Assembly (NCBI GenBank): GCA_934045905.1
Contig: OW203771.1
Location: 3,224,001-3,288,000 of the forward strand
Direction of reading: 5' to 3'
Length of the DNA: 64,000 nucleotides
From: Leuctra nigra
Taxonomy: Eukaryota; Arthropoda; Insecta; Plecoptera; Leuctridae
Shown here: in pieces, positions 9,831 through 24,617 of the stretch
How the letters are laid out: every line of letters begins with the position of its first letter
Position numbering within the stretch: the first letter of the stretch is position 1
Notes under the pieces: generated by a model
The model's input: only the letters and a program-made list of their open reading frames with translations
Told to the model about the DNA's origin: nothing
Database searches by the model: none
Translations under genes and position numbers: made by a program

Positions 9831-10876
9831 TAGGTCCAGCTACTTACAGCTCTCTGCGCAGTTCACAGTTTTATACGTATGCCTCAATTATACAACCATT
9901 TATAAGTGCCATATCGCTGTTCTCGACTTGTGCCATGAACATATATTTAAAACATAATTAAATGACTTCGCAGAACTGTTTACGGCGATTGCATTTGATT
10001 AATGACGATGATTAAACGACTTTGACACTTCGAAGAGCTGAACCCACACTTTGTAACGATCATTCAACAGACTGGGTTACAGTTGGGGATTTCAGCTGGG
10101 AATTTGAAAACTCAACCCGGTTGTCAAATTATTCCATTACGGACGGCATAGTGTACGAAATGTTTGAAGGGGATTGATTCCGGGGGCGAGGGGGGGGGGA
10201 TGACTTTTTAATTTCAGGGGAAATGTTATAAGTAGATGTCAACTCAGACCGTTATTTAGCGAAATTTACCCATTTTGGAAAGTCAAAAAATATCCGGGAC
10301 GATCCAAACTGTTTAAGATGATTCACAGAAAAGTCGTAACTGAATAACCGTTAACATTTCAAGCTGAAACTTGGCATGAATAATCATAATACTATAATCA
10401 TAATCATAATCATAATGATAATCATCTATGGAGAACTGACGTTATGTTTTGGTGTTTTTATTGTTATATTTATAAAATAAAGTTGGTACGTACTGGATTT
10501 TTCGTCGAGAAACCCACATTTATTGGTGCCTGTGGTCAGGCTATCAAGTTATTGACAAAAATTGTAGTTCCCTTTTCACCTAATCATAACGAAGACAACG
10601 AGCTCACTTGCAAGTCTGTAGAGTAGTAATTGCGGTCGCTGGAGCTGTGTCAAAGCAACAGCAATGTAACGGGGAAAAAAATTCGGGACCAAAATATTGG
10701 ATGTGAAGAGGGTCAAGTGGGTTGTAAATTCACTTCTAGAATAGGAAAATACATTGTATTCCTCTTATGTGCAATAATTTGGCCAATTTCCTGTTTTATA
10801 AGTTTAGTCACGTGGTACCACTCGAATACCCTTAAGAGTCTACGATACTTGATGAAATCCATGTCTTATGAAGCAC
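9831..10876. other. Spacer, nothing recognised
   Basis: AT-rich, with a (CATAAT)n-like patch near 10400 and a short G run near 10190. The short open frames here have no splice context or protein family likeness. Confidence 0.5.
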
Positions 10877-11187
10877 AAAAAGGCGGCCCCTACTTTTTTC
10901 TAAACGGCTTTACCGATTGTCTTCAAATTTTCACAGGTTATAGATGAAGAGTAGATCTGTGTCTCTAGTGGCCCCAAAGTTTAATTTTTTGTTTAGTTAT
11001 TTCGGGGCAGAGGTGCCAAAAAGACTCAAATATTGTCCATGTTAGCACTTCCTCAAAACGAGAAAAAAACATTTTTTATTATTTTTTTCGATCACTAGAG
11101 ACACAGATTTACTCTTTGTCTCTATGCTGTTAAATTTTGAAAACAATCGGTCAAGCCGTTAAGAAAAAAGTAGGGGCCACCTTTTTA
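10877..11187. mobile_element. Foldback element, about 310 bp
   Basis: Left aaaaggcggcccctactttt and right aaaaaagtaggggccacctt are inverse. Also ctgtgtctctagtg / cactagagacacag inside. Confidence 0.65.
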
Positions 11188-12660
11188 TGGTTTTTTGTGG
11201 TTTTCAATATTTGAATTAAAATAACTTACTTCACAGCAGTATATGCAACATGCAACACACGATTAAATGTCACAAATGTCACGTACAACCCAGAGCTAAT
11301 GCATTTTCATGCATTTCAAGGATTTTTTTTACATCGAATTCGAAAAATATTCAATATAAGAAACACAAACTCGTATATTTTATTTAACAAACTTACCAAA
11401 TTATGGTTATTGAAACTTCCAACTAGCAAACTCGAAAATGTAATAAATTGTAAAATAATAAGACATACCAATGAATTCTGAACGTAAAAAGTGTGAGGTA
11501 GTGTTTGAATTTAAAATGGTTCTGATCTAAGTTTGGTGATAGGTTTATGTTTTGTTTACTTATAGCTTCATAGTTTAAGTGATGACTAAACATGTAATTA
11601 TGTTTAATGTAAACGTTAACTGAACATCTTATTTTAATAATCTAATTTCAGTTTAATATAGGTACTCCAATCTTTAGATTGATACCTATATGAATGATTA
11701 TTATAAAAAATTAAAAAATTATTTGAACCTATGTAAACGTAATACTATTCTTCTAATTTGAATCTCTCTAGTTCCATGTAGCTTCAATGACTATATTGAC
11801 TGAATTGTAGTTACTATAGTTACCTTTTAATTATTTTAATTTTAGATTGATACCAATATAAAGGATTATTATAAAAATTATTTGAACCTTTGTTAACGTA
11901 GTACTATTCTAAGAACTAATAGTCTGAATGATTGTGCCAAGATCTGTTTCTCTTTAGGCACCAAATCAGCTAGATTACAAAATTAGATGAATTATCACTA
12001 ATATTATGTAAATCTAGTTTTCTGTTATGTGTATTTATAGTTCCTACTTATTTCATTAATTACTAATTGACTATTCTAAACATTACCAATAATATTAATA
12101 TTAAGTTAATATCATAATAAGTAATATTGTAATATTTGTGTTATTTAATTATTCATATCTGTAGTCATACCCCGACACAAGAAGTTCCTTCTTACTGGGG
12201 TATAAGAAATCACTGTAAACACAAATGTATTTATTACTCAATAAACATACTGAATACTGAATACTGAAATTTTCTGCGAGTCCTGTCGACTCTTAATCTA
12301 TCTGACTTACTTCCATTCTTCCATTGATGCATTGATATAATTGTATTTAATTGATCCAAAAAATATGGCGTTGTAATGAATTTGAACTGTCCTGATGAGC
12401 ATGGGTCCATATAAATATTTGTTTCACACCAACTGCAATCGATTCTTTTCATTTACAGTTTTCACATCTTCAGTGAAAGTTATTATTTCGATCTCAAATG
12501 CATTTTTGTTATTTCCTTCGTAGCGAATTCCTGTAAAGTTTTGAGAATAATCGATGGTTTTGGTTAACATCACATTTCTTACGCCACACTTCGTATTTAT
12601 ATTTAAAATGTGTGTGATATTTGAAGAGTGGATTCATTGATTTTATACAAATACATTATA
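11188..12660. other. AT-rich spacer between LIP1 and LIP2
   Basis: No gene-like frame. A tandem-like duplication, gattgatacctatatgaatg / gattgataccaatataaagg, occurs near 11680 and 11845. Confidence 0.5.
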
Positions 12661-12668
12661 AGTTACTT

Positions 12669-12674
12669 TTTATT
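12669..12674 (-). terminator. Candidate LIP2 polyadenylation signal AATAAA
   Basis: AATAAA on the minus strand, about 170 nt after the proposed stop at 12844. Confidence 0.4.
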
Positions 12675-12843
12675 GACATTTTCTATAAATCTATTTAAAA
12701 ATTATTACTATATTAATTTACTAATTTAATTTTTGATACATTTGTATTTTGTATTTGTGTATTCTACTGCTGATTGAGAAGAATCTGTCATCATATTAAT
12801 GCCGGTATCGTCTTATTAACATTGATTGTGTATTAATATGGTA

Positions 12844-12914
12844 TTATTGTGATCCTGAAGATTTGGACAAGGAGCGGAACTTCCTCATAGACTTGTCTGA
12901 CGTCGGCTCAGAAA
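12844..12914 (-). CDS. LIP2 exon 11: short Ser/Lys-rich tail and stop
   Basis: Preceded by a strong tract, TTTCTTCTTTCAG. The frame set by exon 10 (phase 1) reads I, SEPTSDKSMRKF, RSLSKSSGSQ, stop. No family motif is present, so this rests on the acceptor, phase and stop. Confidence 0.6.
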
Positions 12915-15900
12915 CTGAAAGAAGAAACAAGAAAGTGCAATAAGTAAAAGTAAAAACTAGGAAAACGCTCTGAATAACGAGTTAATGAGCGAGCACTGAT
13001 ACGCGCAACACCTCGAACCGAAATTCTGTACATCGAAAATGTCATTAAAAGCCAATAATTCTTGAATTTCGTCACAGACTTGTATAAATATCTCCAAAAT
13101 CTCCAAAAATATTGGTCCCAATAACCTTGCTAAGTTTTAAGTTGATCGATTAAACCTTCGATTGAACGGTTCCTTGTTAAGTTTCAAAAATCACAAGATA
13201 TCTTTCAAACAATATACCTGGGACCACTCATATGAAATGATATTACTGTGTTCACAATATCATTAGTTTCATTTCGTTTGAAACTTTCTGCTCAAACTAC
13301 CTTGCCTTGAACTGAAGATTCGAAGTCGCCGTGAATTTGACAGCCAACACACAAAATGTCCCTAAAATTACAAAACTTTTGAAAATAACGACAGATTAGA
13401 CTGAAAATTGGCAAAAAATACCTTAAATGTTGCCACCAAGACCATGCGAAATTTTAAGTTGGTCGGTCAATCGGTTCTAGTTTAAATTACAAAAATCACC
13501 GGAAAAATGGTTTCAAATTTGAACCAATGGGAGGATTTTGCTTAAACTTTTTATGATTGGGTAAAATGTTAGTTGCAATGACTTTACTAAATTTCAAAAT
13601 GATTGGACCAAACCAATCGAAAGATAATTTTTTTTAAATTTGAACCAATCAGGGGATTTCAAAAAATTAGGGTCTGCAAATCTCATATTTGGTCTGGACA
13701 TGTGTGCAAAATTTTAGCTCGATCGAATAAACGGTGCAACCTGTATACAAGCAGACGACAGACAAACAAAAAAAAACAAAACAAAAAACAGAGATCCGTG
13801 CCAAAAGAGCCAAAAGAAGACGCTCGCTTCGCTCGCTCAATTAATTATCGCTAGATATTTGGCTTCAATTTCGCTTTGTATTCGTTGAACCAAAAGGTTT
13901 AACTCAACGAGTCAGTGGCGTAACTACCAGGTGTTTGGGCTGGCAAATGTCAGGGGCTCAGGCCAAGGGGCCCAGGCATTTGGGGCCCAGGCATTAGGGG
14001 GCACCACTCAGATACGGCAATGTGCAACTAATTTCAATGTAATTTCAGATGTGATATTTTTGTTGAATTTGGTACACGGCCTCTTTTCTAAGTATAGTAA
14101 AGTATTAATGTGCAGGGCGATTTATAAAAAATGTATGGGTTTTGAAACTTGTAAAACTCGTATTGAAAAATACCAATACGAAAAAATTCCCTGCTAGGCA
14201 TTTCACACCCCTTAAAAAGTAATGTTAATTTGTAAGTTGCGTGGATGTTTGAATGTGAATGGGGTTGAAATATCTCAAGAAATCAACCCTGAAGATATGC
14301 GTAAGAAGACATTCATTTAATCAGCTATATTGGGGGGGGGGGGGGGGGGCACCGCAATATAATTCTTGCCAGGACTTCTCTAGGGGCTGTGTATAAAGGA
14401 CGTCATGCTCAAAATGATATATTTTGACACCCCCCCCCCCCCCTCACGCTGTGTCATACTTTTTGAGACACCCTCCTCCCCCCACCCCGAAAAGGACGTC
14501 ACAAATCTATCCCTATCACCCCTTAATTAGAGTATTTTTGACTGTAAAATATATCAGAATTTATCGTTTTTAGCGAAATTTCCGGTCCCGACTTATCAAC
14601 TGAAATTTAAAATGCTTGAAAATATCTATATCAAAACGTGCCGTCCAACTGTCTCTAGACCCCCCTTCCCCCCCTGTCACACTGTGTCACATATTGGTGC
14701 TTCCCCTCTCCTGCCCTGAAGCGTGACGTCATTTATGCACTGCCCCCTAGTCACGCCTTTGCGATTGAATGAACACTGAAGACTCACTGCAGAACGGATT
14801 GTTCGAGTTCGTGGCGACGGCGAAGGATCCTCTGCCTGGATAGTCGACAGCCTGGATGCCCAATGGAGTGCAGTCCTCCACAGCTTCACATTCCTTGTGC
14901 GCCACCACAGCCTTGGCCAAGTGACCGGCAGATATGATGCTGTGAACATACGTCAGAACTCAGTACTGGAACACTTTCTTGTCAGAGTGCAGTCCTCCAC
15001 AGCTTCACATTCCTTGTGCGCCACCACAGCCTTGGCCAAGTGACCGGCAGATATGATGCTGTGAACATACGTCAGAACTCAGTACTGGAACACTTTCTTG
15101 TCAGAGTGCAGTCCTCCACAGCTTCACATTCCTTGTGCGCCACCACAGCCTTGGCCAAGTGACCGGCAGATATGATGCTGTGAACATACGTCAGAACTCA
15201 GTACTGGAACACTGTCTTGTCAGAGTGCAGTCCTCCACAGCTTCACATTCCTTGTGCGCCACCACAGCCTTGGCCAAGTGACCGGCAGATATGATGCTGT
15301 AAACATACGTCAGAACTCAGTACTGGAACACTGTCTTGTCAGAGTGCAGTCCTCCACAGCTTCACATTCCTTGTGCGCCACCACAGCCTTGGCCAAGTGA
15401 CCGGCAGATATGATGCTGTGAACATACGTCAGAACTCAGTACTGGAACACTTTCTTGTCAGAGTGCAGTCCTCCACAGCTTCACATTCCTTGTGCGCCAC
15501 CACAGCCTTGGCCAAGTGGCCGGCAGATATGATGCTGTGAACATACGTCAGAACTCAGTACTGGAACACTGTCTTGTCAGAGTGCAGTCCTCCACAGCTT
15601 CACATTCCTTGTGCGCCACCACAGCCTTGGCCAAGTGACCGGCAGATATGATGCTGTGAACATACGTCAGAACTCAGTACTGGAACACTTTCTTGTCAGA
15701 GTGCAGTCCTCCACAGCTTCACATTCCTTGTGCGCCACCACAGCCTTGGCCAAGTGACCGGCAGATATGATGCTGTGAACATACGTCAGAACTCAGTACT
15801 GGAACACTGTCTTGTCAGAGTGCAGTCCTCCACAGCTTCACATTCCTTGTGCGCCACCACAGCCTTGGCCAAGTGACCGGCAGATATGATGCTGTGAACA

Positions 15901-17166
15901 TACGTCAGAACTCAGTACTGGAACACTGTCTTGTCAGAGTGCAGTCCTCCACAGCTTCACATTCCTTGTGCGCCACCACAGCCTTGGCCAAGTGACCGGC
16001 AGATATGATGCTGTGAACATACGTCAGAACTCAGTACTGGAACACTTTCTTGTCAGAGTGCAGTCCTCCACAGCTTCACATTCCTTGTGCGCCACCACAG
16101 CCTTGGCCAAGTGACCGGCAGATATGATGCTGTGAACATACGTCAGAACTCAGTACTGGAACACTTTCTTGTCAGAGTGCAGTCCTCCACAGCTTCACAT
16201 TCCTTGTGCGCCACCACAGCCTTGGCCAAGTGGCCGGCAGATATGATGCTGTGAACATACGTCAGAACTCAGTACTGGAACACTTTCTTGTCAGAGTGCA
16301 GTCCTCCACAGCTTCACATTCCTTGTGCGCCACCACAGCCTTGGCCAAGTGGCCGGCAGATATGATGCTGTGAACATACGTCAGAACTCAGTACTGGAAC
16401 ACTGTCTTGTCAGAGTGCAGTCCTCCACAGCTTCACATTCCTTGTGCGCCACCACAGCCTTGGCCAAGTGACCGGCAGATATGATGCTGTGAACATACGT
16501 CAGAACTCAGTACTGGAACACTTTCTTGTCAGAGTGCAGTCCTCCACAGCTTCACATTCCTTGTGCGCCACCACAGCCTTGGCCAAGTGGCCGGCAGATA
16601 TGATGCTGTGAACATACGTCAGAACTCAGTACTGGAACACTGTCTTGTCAGAGTGCAGTCCTCCACAGCTTCACATTCCTTGTGCGCCACCACAGCCTTG
16701 GCCAAGTGACCGGCAGATATGATGCTGTGAACATACGTCAGAACTCAGTACTGGAACACTTTCTTGTCAGAGTGCAGTCCTCCACAGCTTCACATTCCTT
16801 GTGCGCCACCACAGCCTTGGCCAAGTGGCCGGCAGATATGATGCTGTGAACATACGTCAGAACTCAGTACTGGAACACTGTCTTGTCAGAGTGCAGTCCT
16901 CCACAGCTTCACATTCCTTGTGCGCCACCACAGCCTTGGCCAAGTGGCCGGCAGATATGATGCTGTGAACATACGTCAGAACTCAGTACTGGAACACTGT
17001 CTTGTCAGAGTGCAGTCCTCCACAGCTTCACATTCCTTGTGCGCCACCACAGCCTTGGCCAAGTGACCGGCAGATATGATGCTGTGAACATACGTCAGAA
17101 CTCAGTACTGGAACACTGCACTTGGTAACACTCACGCAGTAATAGCAGATACAGGGTAATTTGCAC

Positions 17167-17197
<31 letters not shown>

Positions 17198-20100
17198 ATT
17201 TGTTTTTATTTTTTACTTTTTATTATGACGTAAAAATATGATTTCCGGACTTCGATGGCTTTCATTCTGTACTTGAAAGGGTTATTACATTTAAATAATT
17301 CTTGGATACTCCAAAAGAATGTGTAGAAACCTGGAAGATGCCCTCGTACATTATAATTAGATCATATAATCGTTTAATATCCCTTACCGATGGACAGCTA
17401 CCTTAACGCGGTGGTGGTGCTTAAGGGGCCAACTCACATTACGAGTTGGTCCAAACTAAGTGCAGTTCCGGGTCGACCTAGTTCCATGACCTCCCCAAAT
17501 TCGTGGACCCTCGGGCCGGCCCTCCCCCTCGAGATGGTATCCCCCTGTAGTCGGTTCCCACCGGTCCTAAGCCTCCCTCCCCCGGTCTGTCTTCCCAGTT
17601 TCAGACTCCCCCGGATCGGGCCCGTTAGGTCGACCCCTCGCCATATCCTCCACTTATCATCAACAAAGTTATAAGTAAAAATGAATGTGCGCAAAATAAC
17701 ATACTTGCCGACGCGCCGTTGAACAATAATAATCTAAACTTTTGATTAATTTGTATTCTCGACTATAATTCACATCCCATCGATGTCGTTTACAACTTCT
17801 AAGAAAGATTCTAATACACTAAGGTTTTTTAAGTTTGTGATTGTTGTGTGATTTACCTGGCGATGAGCTCGTGTGGGCGTGCGCGATGACCCCAGAAAGT
17901 GCAGTTGCCGGCGTGGAGAATAGAAGACGTGAGGAACTCGTAGGACCTCCCGTGTGGACAGCCGATGAAGTTGGAGATCACTGCAAACATCAGTTCAGTT
18001 TCATTCACTCCAAGTCCATTCGAGAATCATTGACACACGAAATACATCATTGAAGAGGAGGGATTTGATAGTAACTTCATCTCATTGAATAAAACTGATT
18101 TCTTGGAACGATTCGCATAAATTTACTATAATAAACGTGAAATACCTCTTCACTTCAGTATACTTATTTTAATGCGATAAGATGAAATTGTATCTATCAG
18201 TTTTTTTATATTAAATCTTTATATCTCTTTTTGGACCTTCTCCAGCGTCCGGGCAGATTGTCTTGAGACCCCGATTGACTCTTTTATCCCATTAGTCTAC
18301 TTTCCACAATCAGTGTCAATCCTATATAGCTCTGAATATGCTTGACAAAATGTAATAATGATTCGTAATTTAAATTTTAAGCATTCCAATCGTATGCCTT
18401 TCTTATACCTTACCTTTAACGGAAAAAGTATTGTTAAAACTTATATTCAAAACTTTCTTTCCACTTCTTGGTTTCGGTCAATGACATGACACTATAGAAT
18501 ATCTACTAATTGAAATAAATTTAGACACAAGATGAGCACAAGTAATGCGAATTGCTTCGTGTAAATAAGTTAGTAAACTCATGCGGGATACAGAAGTTGA
18601 ACAAGAAACTCTACCTAATATCGCCAATATTTCAGTAGCACCGTGTTACTGTAGCACGATCGGCTAGTTGCTATGGCGACAATGTTAGCTCTTATGGCTA
18701 AAACTTTTAAATCAAAACTTGTGCTACAGTAACACGGTGCTACTGAAATCTGGCGATATTAGGTAAGGGTCCTGCCGTGTGAAATATGCTTCAGCCTCTG
18801 ACCTTCAACCGGCACCGTTGCGAGATCTACGAACGACGTGATGTTGGGTTTCGGCGGCAGAATGCATCCCGGTTGGTTCCAGCCTCCGTTCATGTAGAAG
18901 TCGACGTGGCCGTGTTCCTGGATCATCCCCAGACCAAGCAGAGGGATGAACAGTCGGGAGCTGGTGTGTATCACCTATCAGGAACAACACACATCACATC
19001 CAGTGTAGGTAACAGAAGTGAAGAACGAAAAAATTTGTTATTGAAATGAGGTTGTTGTGTCATCTCGTAGTGGTTTTCATGACCTTCCAAATATGATTTC
19101 GGGTTGAAAGAAATATTAATACGATACTTTAAGGTGCTGCAAGCGCTAGCGATTTTGCTGCTTTTTGTAGACACTTTTTGCGATACGATTGGAGACGAAA
19201 TAGGTAGACCAAATTATTTGAAATTTTAATCGTGATTAGATAAAAAACAAACTTAGGGTTATCCCTTGGTACATTTTTAATTTTTTGTTTCGTTAATTAG
19301 TAATAATTAGTGTATTTTTGGTGAAAAATAAGCTATTTTCTCGTCTCCCTGGGCGCCGTATAAAACAAAATTTCAAAAATGTGCCAAGGGATAACCCTAA
19401 GTTTGTCTTTCATCTAATCATGATTAAAATTTGAGATCAATTGGTTAACGGGTTTGGTCTCCAATCGTATCGCAAATTTCATCGTTTTACGCGGTTTTGT
19501 TGAATAACCGGCGCCTTATTAACGATGCAATAAGAAAAAATTAAAAAGGGCTACTAATATACAATCAGACTGATCATGTGAACATCCTGTAAAAGTTACA
19601 CTCGCTTATGAAACAATTTTTCTCTCTCAATTTTCTAAAACGGCCGAGCGCTCTTGTCACCTTAAAAAGCTAATTTAAATATGAAAATGGGAAATATGAT
19701 TGGGGATGGGGATTTAGAAATAAGTATCTAAACATTATTGCTTTTTAATGGAATCAAAAGGAATTGTAAACTGGAGGAGTGCGGTGTTTTAACTAAACCC
19801 CAAACACCCCAGTATCTCTGGCCCAACGGGAAGAGCGTAACCCCAACTTCAATAAAATTTGCTGTAACTTTGCATTCTTATATAAAATTTTATGCAACAC
19901 CAGAATATCACAAAAAAAAATTTGCATCCTGAACTAGTTTTTGAGATAAACCCATATTGTCCCCCTATGTTAGCTTATGGCGGCCAAGAAAAATCGTGCA
20001 ATTTTTAGACTAAAATGAAGATCTAATTTTTTGTGTCGATAGATTTCAACAAAAAACTTATTTTCTAGTAAACATATGGACATACTATCAGAGAAAAAAA

Positions 20101-23100
20101 TTAAAACTATACCAACGTGAGCTATTTTAAAAGTTAACACCGAAAACTGAATAATTTTCCTATAACTTCTGTGTTAAAAATTTCCTCATGTTCTAAAGAC
20201 ATAAAATTGAAAACTCAATATAAGTCCCGAGTTGCAAGACACAGGACCTTTTATGAATATTTCATACTTAAATATAGATGAAATGTTGGAAAAATTAATA
20301 AATGTTGTTAAATTCAATAAAAAAAAATTGGGATGTGGCATTCGATCTGTGATCTTACGAGAACCGAGGTATCCAATACACCAGCCGTTGGGAATGTTTG
20401 GAATAAGACAAGTGAATGAACTACCTGAACGAAGTTAGCGTCTGTTTTGTCCAGGCGAACTTCCTTGTCGTATCCCTCGAATGCAGGCTGAGCAGGATCC
20501 AGAGCTGCAAGAGTCAAGGACAAATAAACAGTGAAAACCCAACCCAGAGTCGATGACTTCGCTCTGCGTAAGTCGTAACGCGTTAATGAGCGAGCCTTCG
20601 TATTGCATCTGAAGGGTACAGGGAAATAACGCTATGAGTCCATTTTTAGAAAAAAATGTAATCTTGCAGTGATTTTTATGAGCTTTCAGAATGAACCTTC
20701 CCTCGGTTTTTAGTAAAATATTGCCACAAAGTCTTGAAAAACGCAATTCAAATATCGATTTGTATGGAAGATAGATACAAGTTTCAACATAAAACCTCGT
20801 TTATCTCAGTTTCATCCGAATGTGACTCACAGCGTTCTTTCCCTGTACAAGCCTGTACCCTTCAAATTGATATTAGTTTGCAAGTTTCTGCGCTGCTCTA
20901 GAGCCGAAACGAAATGCGTCTAATAAGCAATATCTAATAAAATATTTGATATTTATTGCCTTCAAGATATTTGACAAATATTTCCAAACACGCATAACAT
21001 GTCCGTAAACTGTCAATAACTTTTGAAGTATACGACAAATTGGTATGCAAATTTACAAGAACACAGAAAATGTTGGTCCCGATGAAATTGCAAAATGTTA
21101 AGCTGACCGGTCAAACGGTTCTAAACTTTCAACAAAATAATGCCATTAAAGCTGTATAATTGCCATTTGCATTGATTTGAAGACTTGAAAAGTCACGTTC
21201 GAAGCTCGTTGTAAGGGAGAAAATATTATCTACAATAAGTCATCTGAAACAGTTTAATAATAATCTAAAGCCTGATTTACACGGTACGATTTATTGAACA
21301 ACTTCTGTGTCACATTCCCATTTTTCATACAATTTTGCATTTACACGACACAACTTTCTGTCCCCGAACTTAAAACATGTTCTAATTTCCTTCAAGAAAT
21401 GTGACAAAGACTGTGCCAAAGACTGTGACACAGAAGTTGCTCAATAAATGTGGCCGTGTAAATCGGGCTTTAGTCTGCGAAATCCTGCATGACGACCGTA
21501 TCGTAAGTTTTGTTGAATATATAAACAAGGGAGTATCAAACGTAATGGCTTAGATAGACCGGAAAAAAACTCTTCTGAAGTCACTTACACGATATTTTGG
21601 AGGTTCTCGTGATCAATCCAAGAATTATAAAAGATAACATTGTTAAATGACCAGTTTCAGCTTTTAGAAATCTATAGAAATTTCAATATTATTGTTAGTA
21701 GATACACTCGGCCAAACAAAAATTGAACGTTGACCAAATTTGAATGACTGCTGGTCATGTCCCATAACCAATCAAAGCTTGTTATTATCATTGAAATGTG
21801 AGGTCACCTACTAGAGTGAGACAATGAGATCGCTTGGACTGACTTCTGATGGTGCGATCTTACATTTATCAGCCTATCAGATTTATTGAACGTTCAAGTT
21901 TTGTTTGGCCAAGTGTACCTACTGAAGTGAGAACAGTTTATAATATTCACTATTTTCCGTGTAAATGCCGTTATTTCTGTATAGTTTTCATCTTCGCTAC
22001 TAAGGCTGCGTTTCACCAAGATTCTAAACCAGGTTGAGGGGTTGTAAAACTGGTTTAGGCGCCTCTAAACCAGGTTTACCGCCTCTAAACCGGGTTTAGA
22101 ATCTTGGTGAAACGCAGCCTAAGAGTCACTCGCACTAATAAACATAAAATAAAATAATATACATAAATTGTCAAAAGTTAATGTAGCTACTAATCGTTAA
22201 AGTAAATATTAAACCAAATATTGGCGGGAAATAATGAGCTACGAGTGTTGTGCTTACCGTACAATCTGGCAACGCCGGGAATTCCCTTGCACATGTAGGA
22301 TGAGATTTGCGCGCCAAGACTGTGACCAATCACGTTGAACCTCGACGGATCAGCTCCCCATTGGTTGATCAAATAGTTGCCCAATCTGTAAGCAAAATGC
22401 ATTTGTTAGAAGGAAACTCTACTAAAATGAAGAATGACTTAAATATGAATCAATTGGTAATATACATGATTATGATATGTATGAATACATATTTCTGTAC
22501 CTATGAGGTAAAAGGCCGGAAGTCCATATCAATGTTTCTTGAGATGAGCTCAAAAACCAGTAATTCTGTCATCATCCAATCATAATGGTGCCATGAGTCA
22601 TTGTGTAAGAGAATACTTCAGTACCTATTAAGCCTGAATTACACGGTTCAAGTTTCCTTGAAGGGGTTGAATTCAACCCTTGATTTCAAGGAAACATGAA
22701 AGAGAATTGAAACGATTAATGTCGATTATTGATTGAAGTTGCGGTGAAATTAACAAATGGTTGAAGTATTTCAAGACTTGAAGGAAAACAGAACATGTTC
22801 TAATTGAAAAGGTTGAAGATATGTATTAAATTCAATACTTAGGCACTTGTCAAATGCTTCAATGTTTTTATTTAGACGATCCAAGTCTTGAATTCAACTC
22901 TCTTGAAAGGGTTGAATTCAAGGAAACTTGAATCGTGTAATTCAGCCTTTACTTTATTTGATGACATCAGTCAACAACAACAATGGCAACGATTGAGTTT
23001 GATTACGTCATTCCAATAGTGTGCAACGCAATATCGCGACAATGGACTACCGACCTTCTACCTGCGAGGTACAGAGTGAAGCTACTGACTTGACTAGCGT

Positions 23101-24545
23101 GGCGCCGACGACTCTGGTGTTGGAAGCGACTTGGAAGTAGTTGAGCAGGGAAGCTCCTTTGCCCCAGTCGACCAGGATCACGTTAGCGTCGTGCTGAAAC
23201 AGACAGATAAGTTAGTCAAGACGGCTGTAATCGAGTGATTTTGCAGCTCTTTGCAGCCACTTTTTTGGATACGAATGGAGACAAAATGGGTTGACGAAAT
23301 GATTTGAAATTTTAACCATGATTAGATAAAACACAAACTTAGGGTTATCCCTTGGTACATATTTAATTTTTCGTTTCGTTATTAGTAATAATTGTGTGAT
23401 TTTTGGTGATGTTTTTATTTTTTTTGTCTCTATGGGTGCAGTATGAAATGTAATTTTAAAAATGTGCCAAGTGATAACCATGAGTTTGTTATTTATCTAA
23501 TCATGATTAAAATTTGAGATCAAGTGGTTCACGGGTTTGGTCTCCAATCGTATAGGAAATTTCATAGTTTTGAGCGGTTTTGTTTAATAACTGGCGCCTA
23601 ATTAACAATGCAAGAAGCAAAAATTAAAAAGTGTTACTAATGTACGATCAGACAGATCATGTGAATATCCTACCAAAGTTACACGTACACTTATGAAATA
23701 ATTTTTCTCTCTCAATATTCTAAAACGGCCGAGGCGCTTGTAACACCTTTCAAATATGAAGTCAATATTATTGTGAAAATCACAACACGTTTGGTAAACA
23801 GTAGACACATATATTTTGAAAATACGTCAATTCGCAACCTATACAGAAATAAATAAACGTGTATTTATTCCAGAAAGGATTCCTGATCATTCTTTCTGCT
23901 CTATAACTTGCATTCTTATATAGTTTTCCTCACATTTCAAAATAAATTTGCAATTCGAAAAGCTATTTGTATAAGTTTTACGTAACCTTAATAAGTGCAA
24001 AAGAAGAAATTGATAAATAACTGGGTTCTGAAACTGAAACAGAAAATGACGCTTCGTTATTAATTTTAATTAATAATGGACTTAGCTAGATCGTATTTCT
24101 GCAAGAAAGATAATCAAGTCAGTGAAATCATTACCTTACATTCATTACAATTAATTGCCATAATGATATGTTAATTACTAGAATTGTAAGTAAGATATTT
24201 CTCAACACTGCTGCACATCTATGGTAGAAACAAGGCACGATTTAGTCTATAAATCTACAAAGCAAGGCCAGATCATGATCGTGTATAGACACATGCTTCG
24301 CAAATCAAGTGGGATTGGAAATTATTCAGAATTACTTATATTTTTCCATGAGAAAGACTGTCATAGCGTTGTAGGAAGTGTTTCGTCTCACGCATTCCAC
24401 TTAGTGAGGTTATGTAATCGACATTGGTCTTGAAATCCTAATGAATATACTATTTATTATAAGTGGAAAAAGAGTGATTATTCTGTGGTGCACACATATT
24501 GTAAACTTGCATATTGTATTTGCGTGGTTCAAAATAAATGAGATA

Positions 24546-24617
<72 letters not shown>

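Noticed and set aside
10444..10947. Two adjacent plus-strand frames of 60 and 105 codons
   Set aside because: No splice context, no family and an overlapping foldback element.
14864..17118. CRISPR-like regular array
   Set aside because: Units are contiguous with no variable spacers, in a eukaryotic intron, and contain exon 10 sequence. The same reasoning excludes 43030-43940.
17390..17694. Pro/Arg-rich frames in the GC island
   Set aside because: Open only because of high GC; both strands are open and no motif is recognised.
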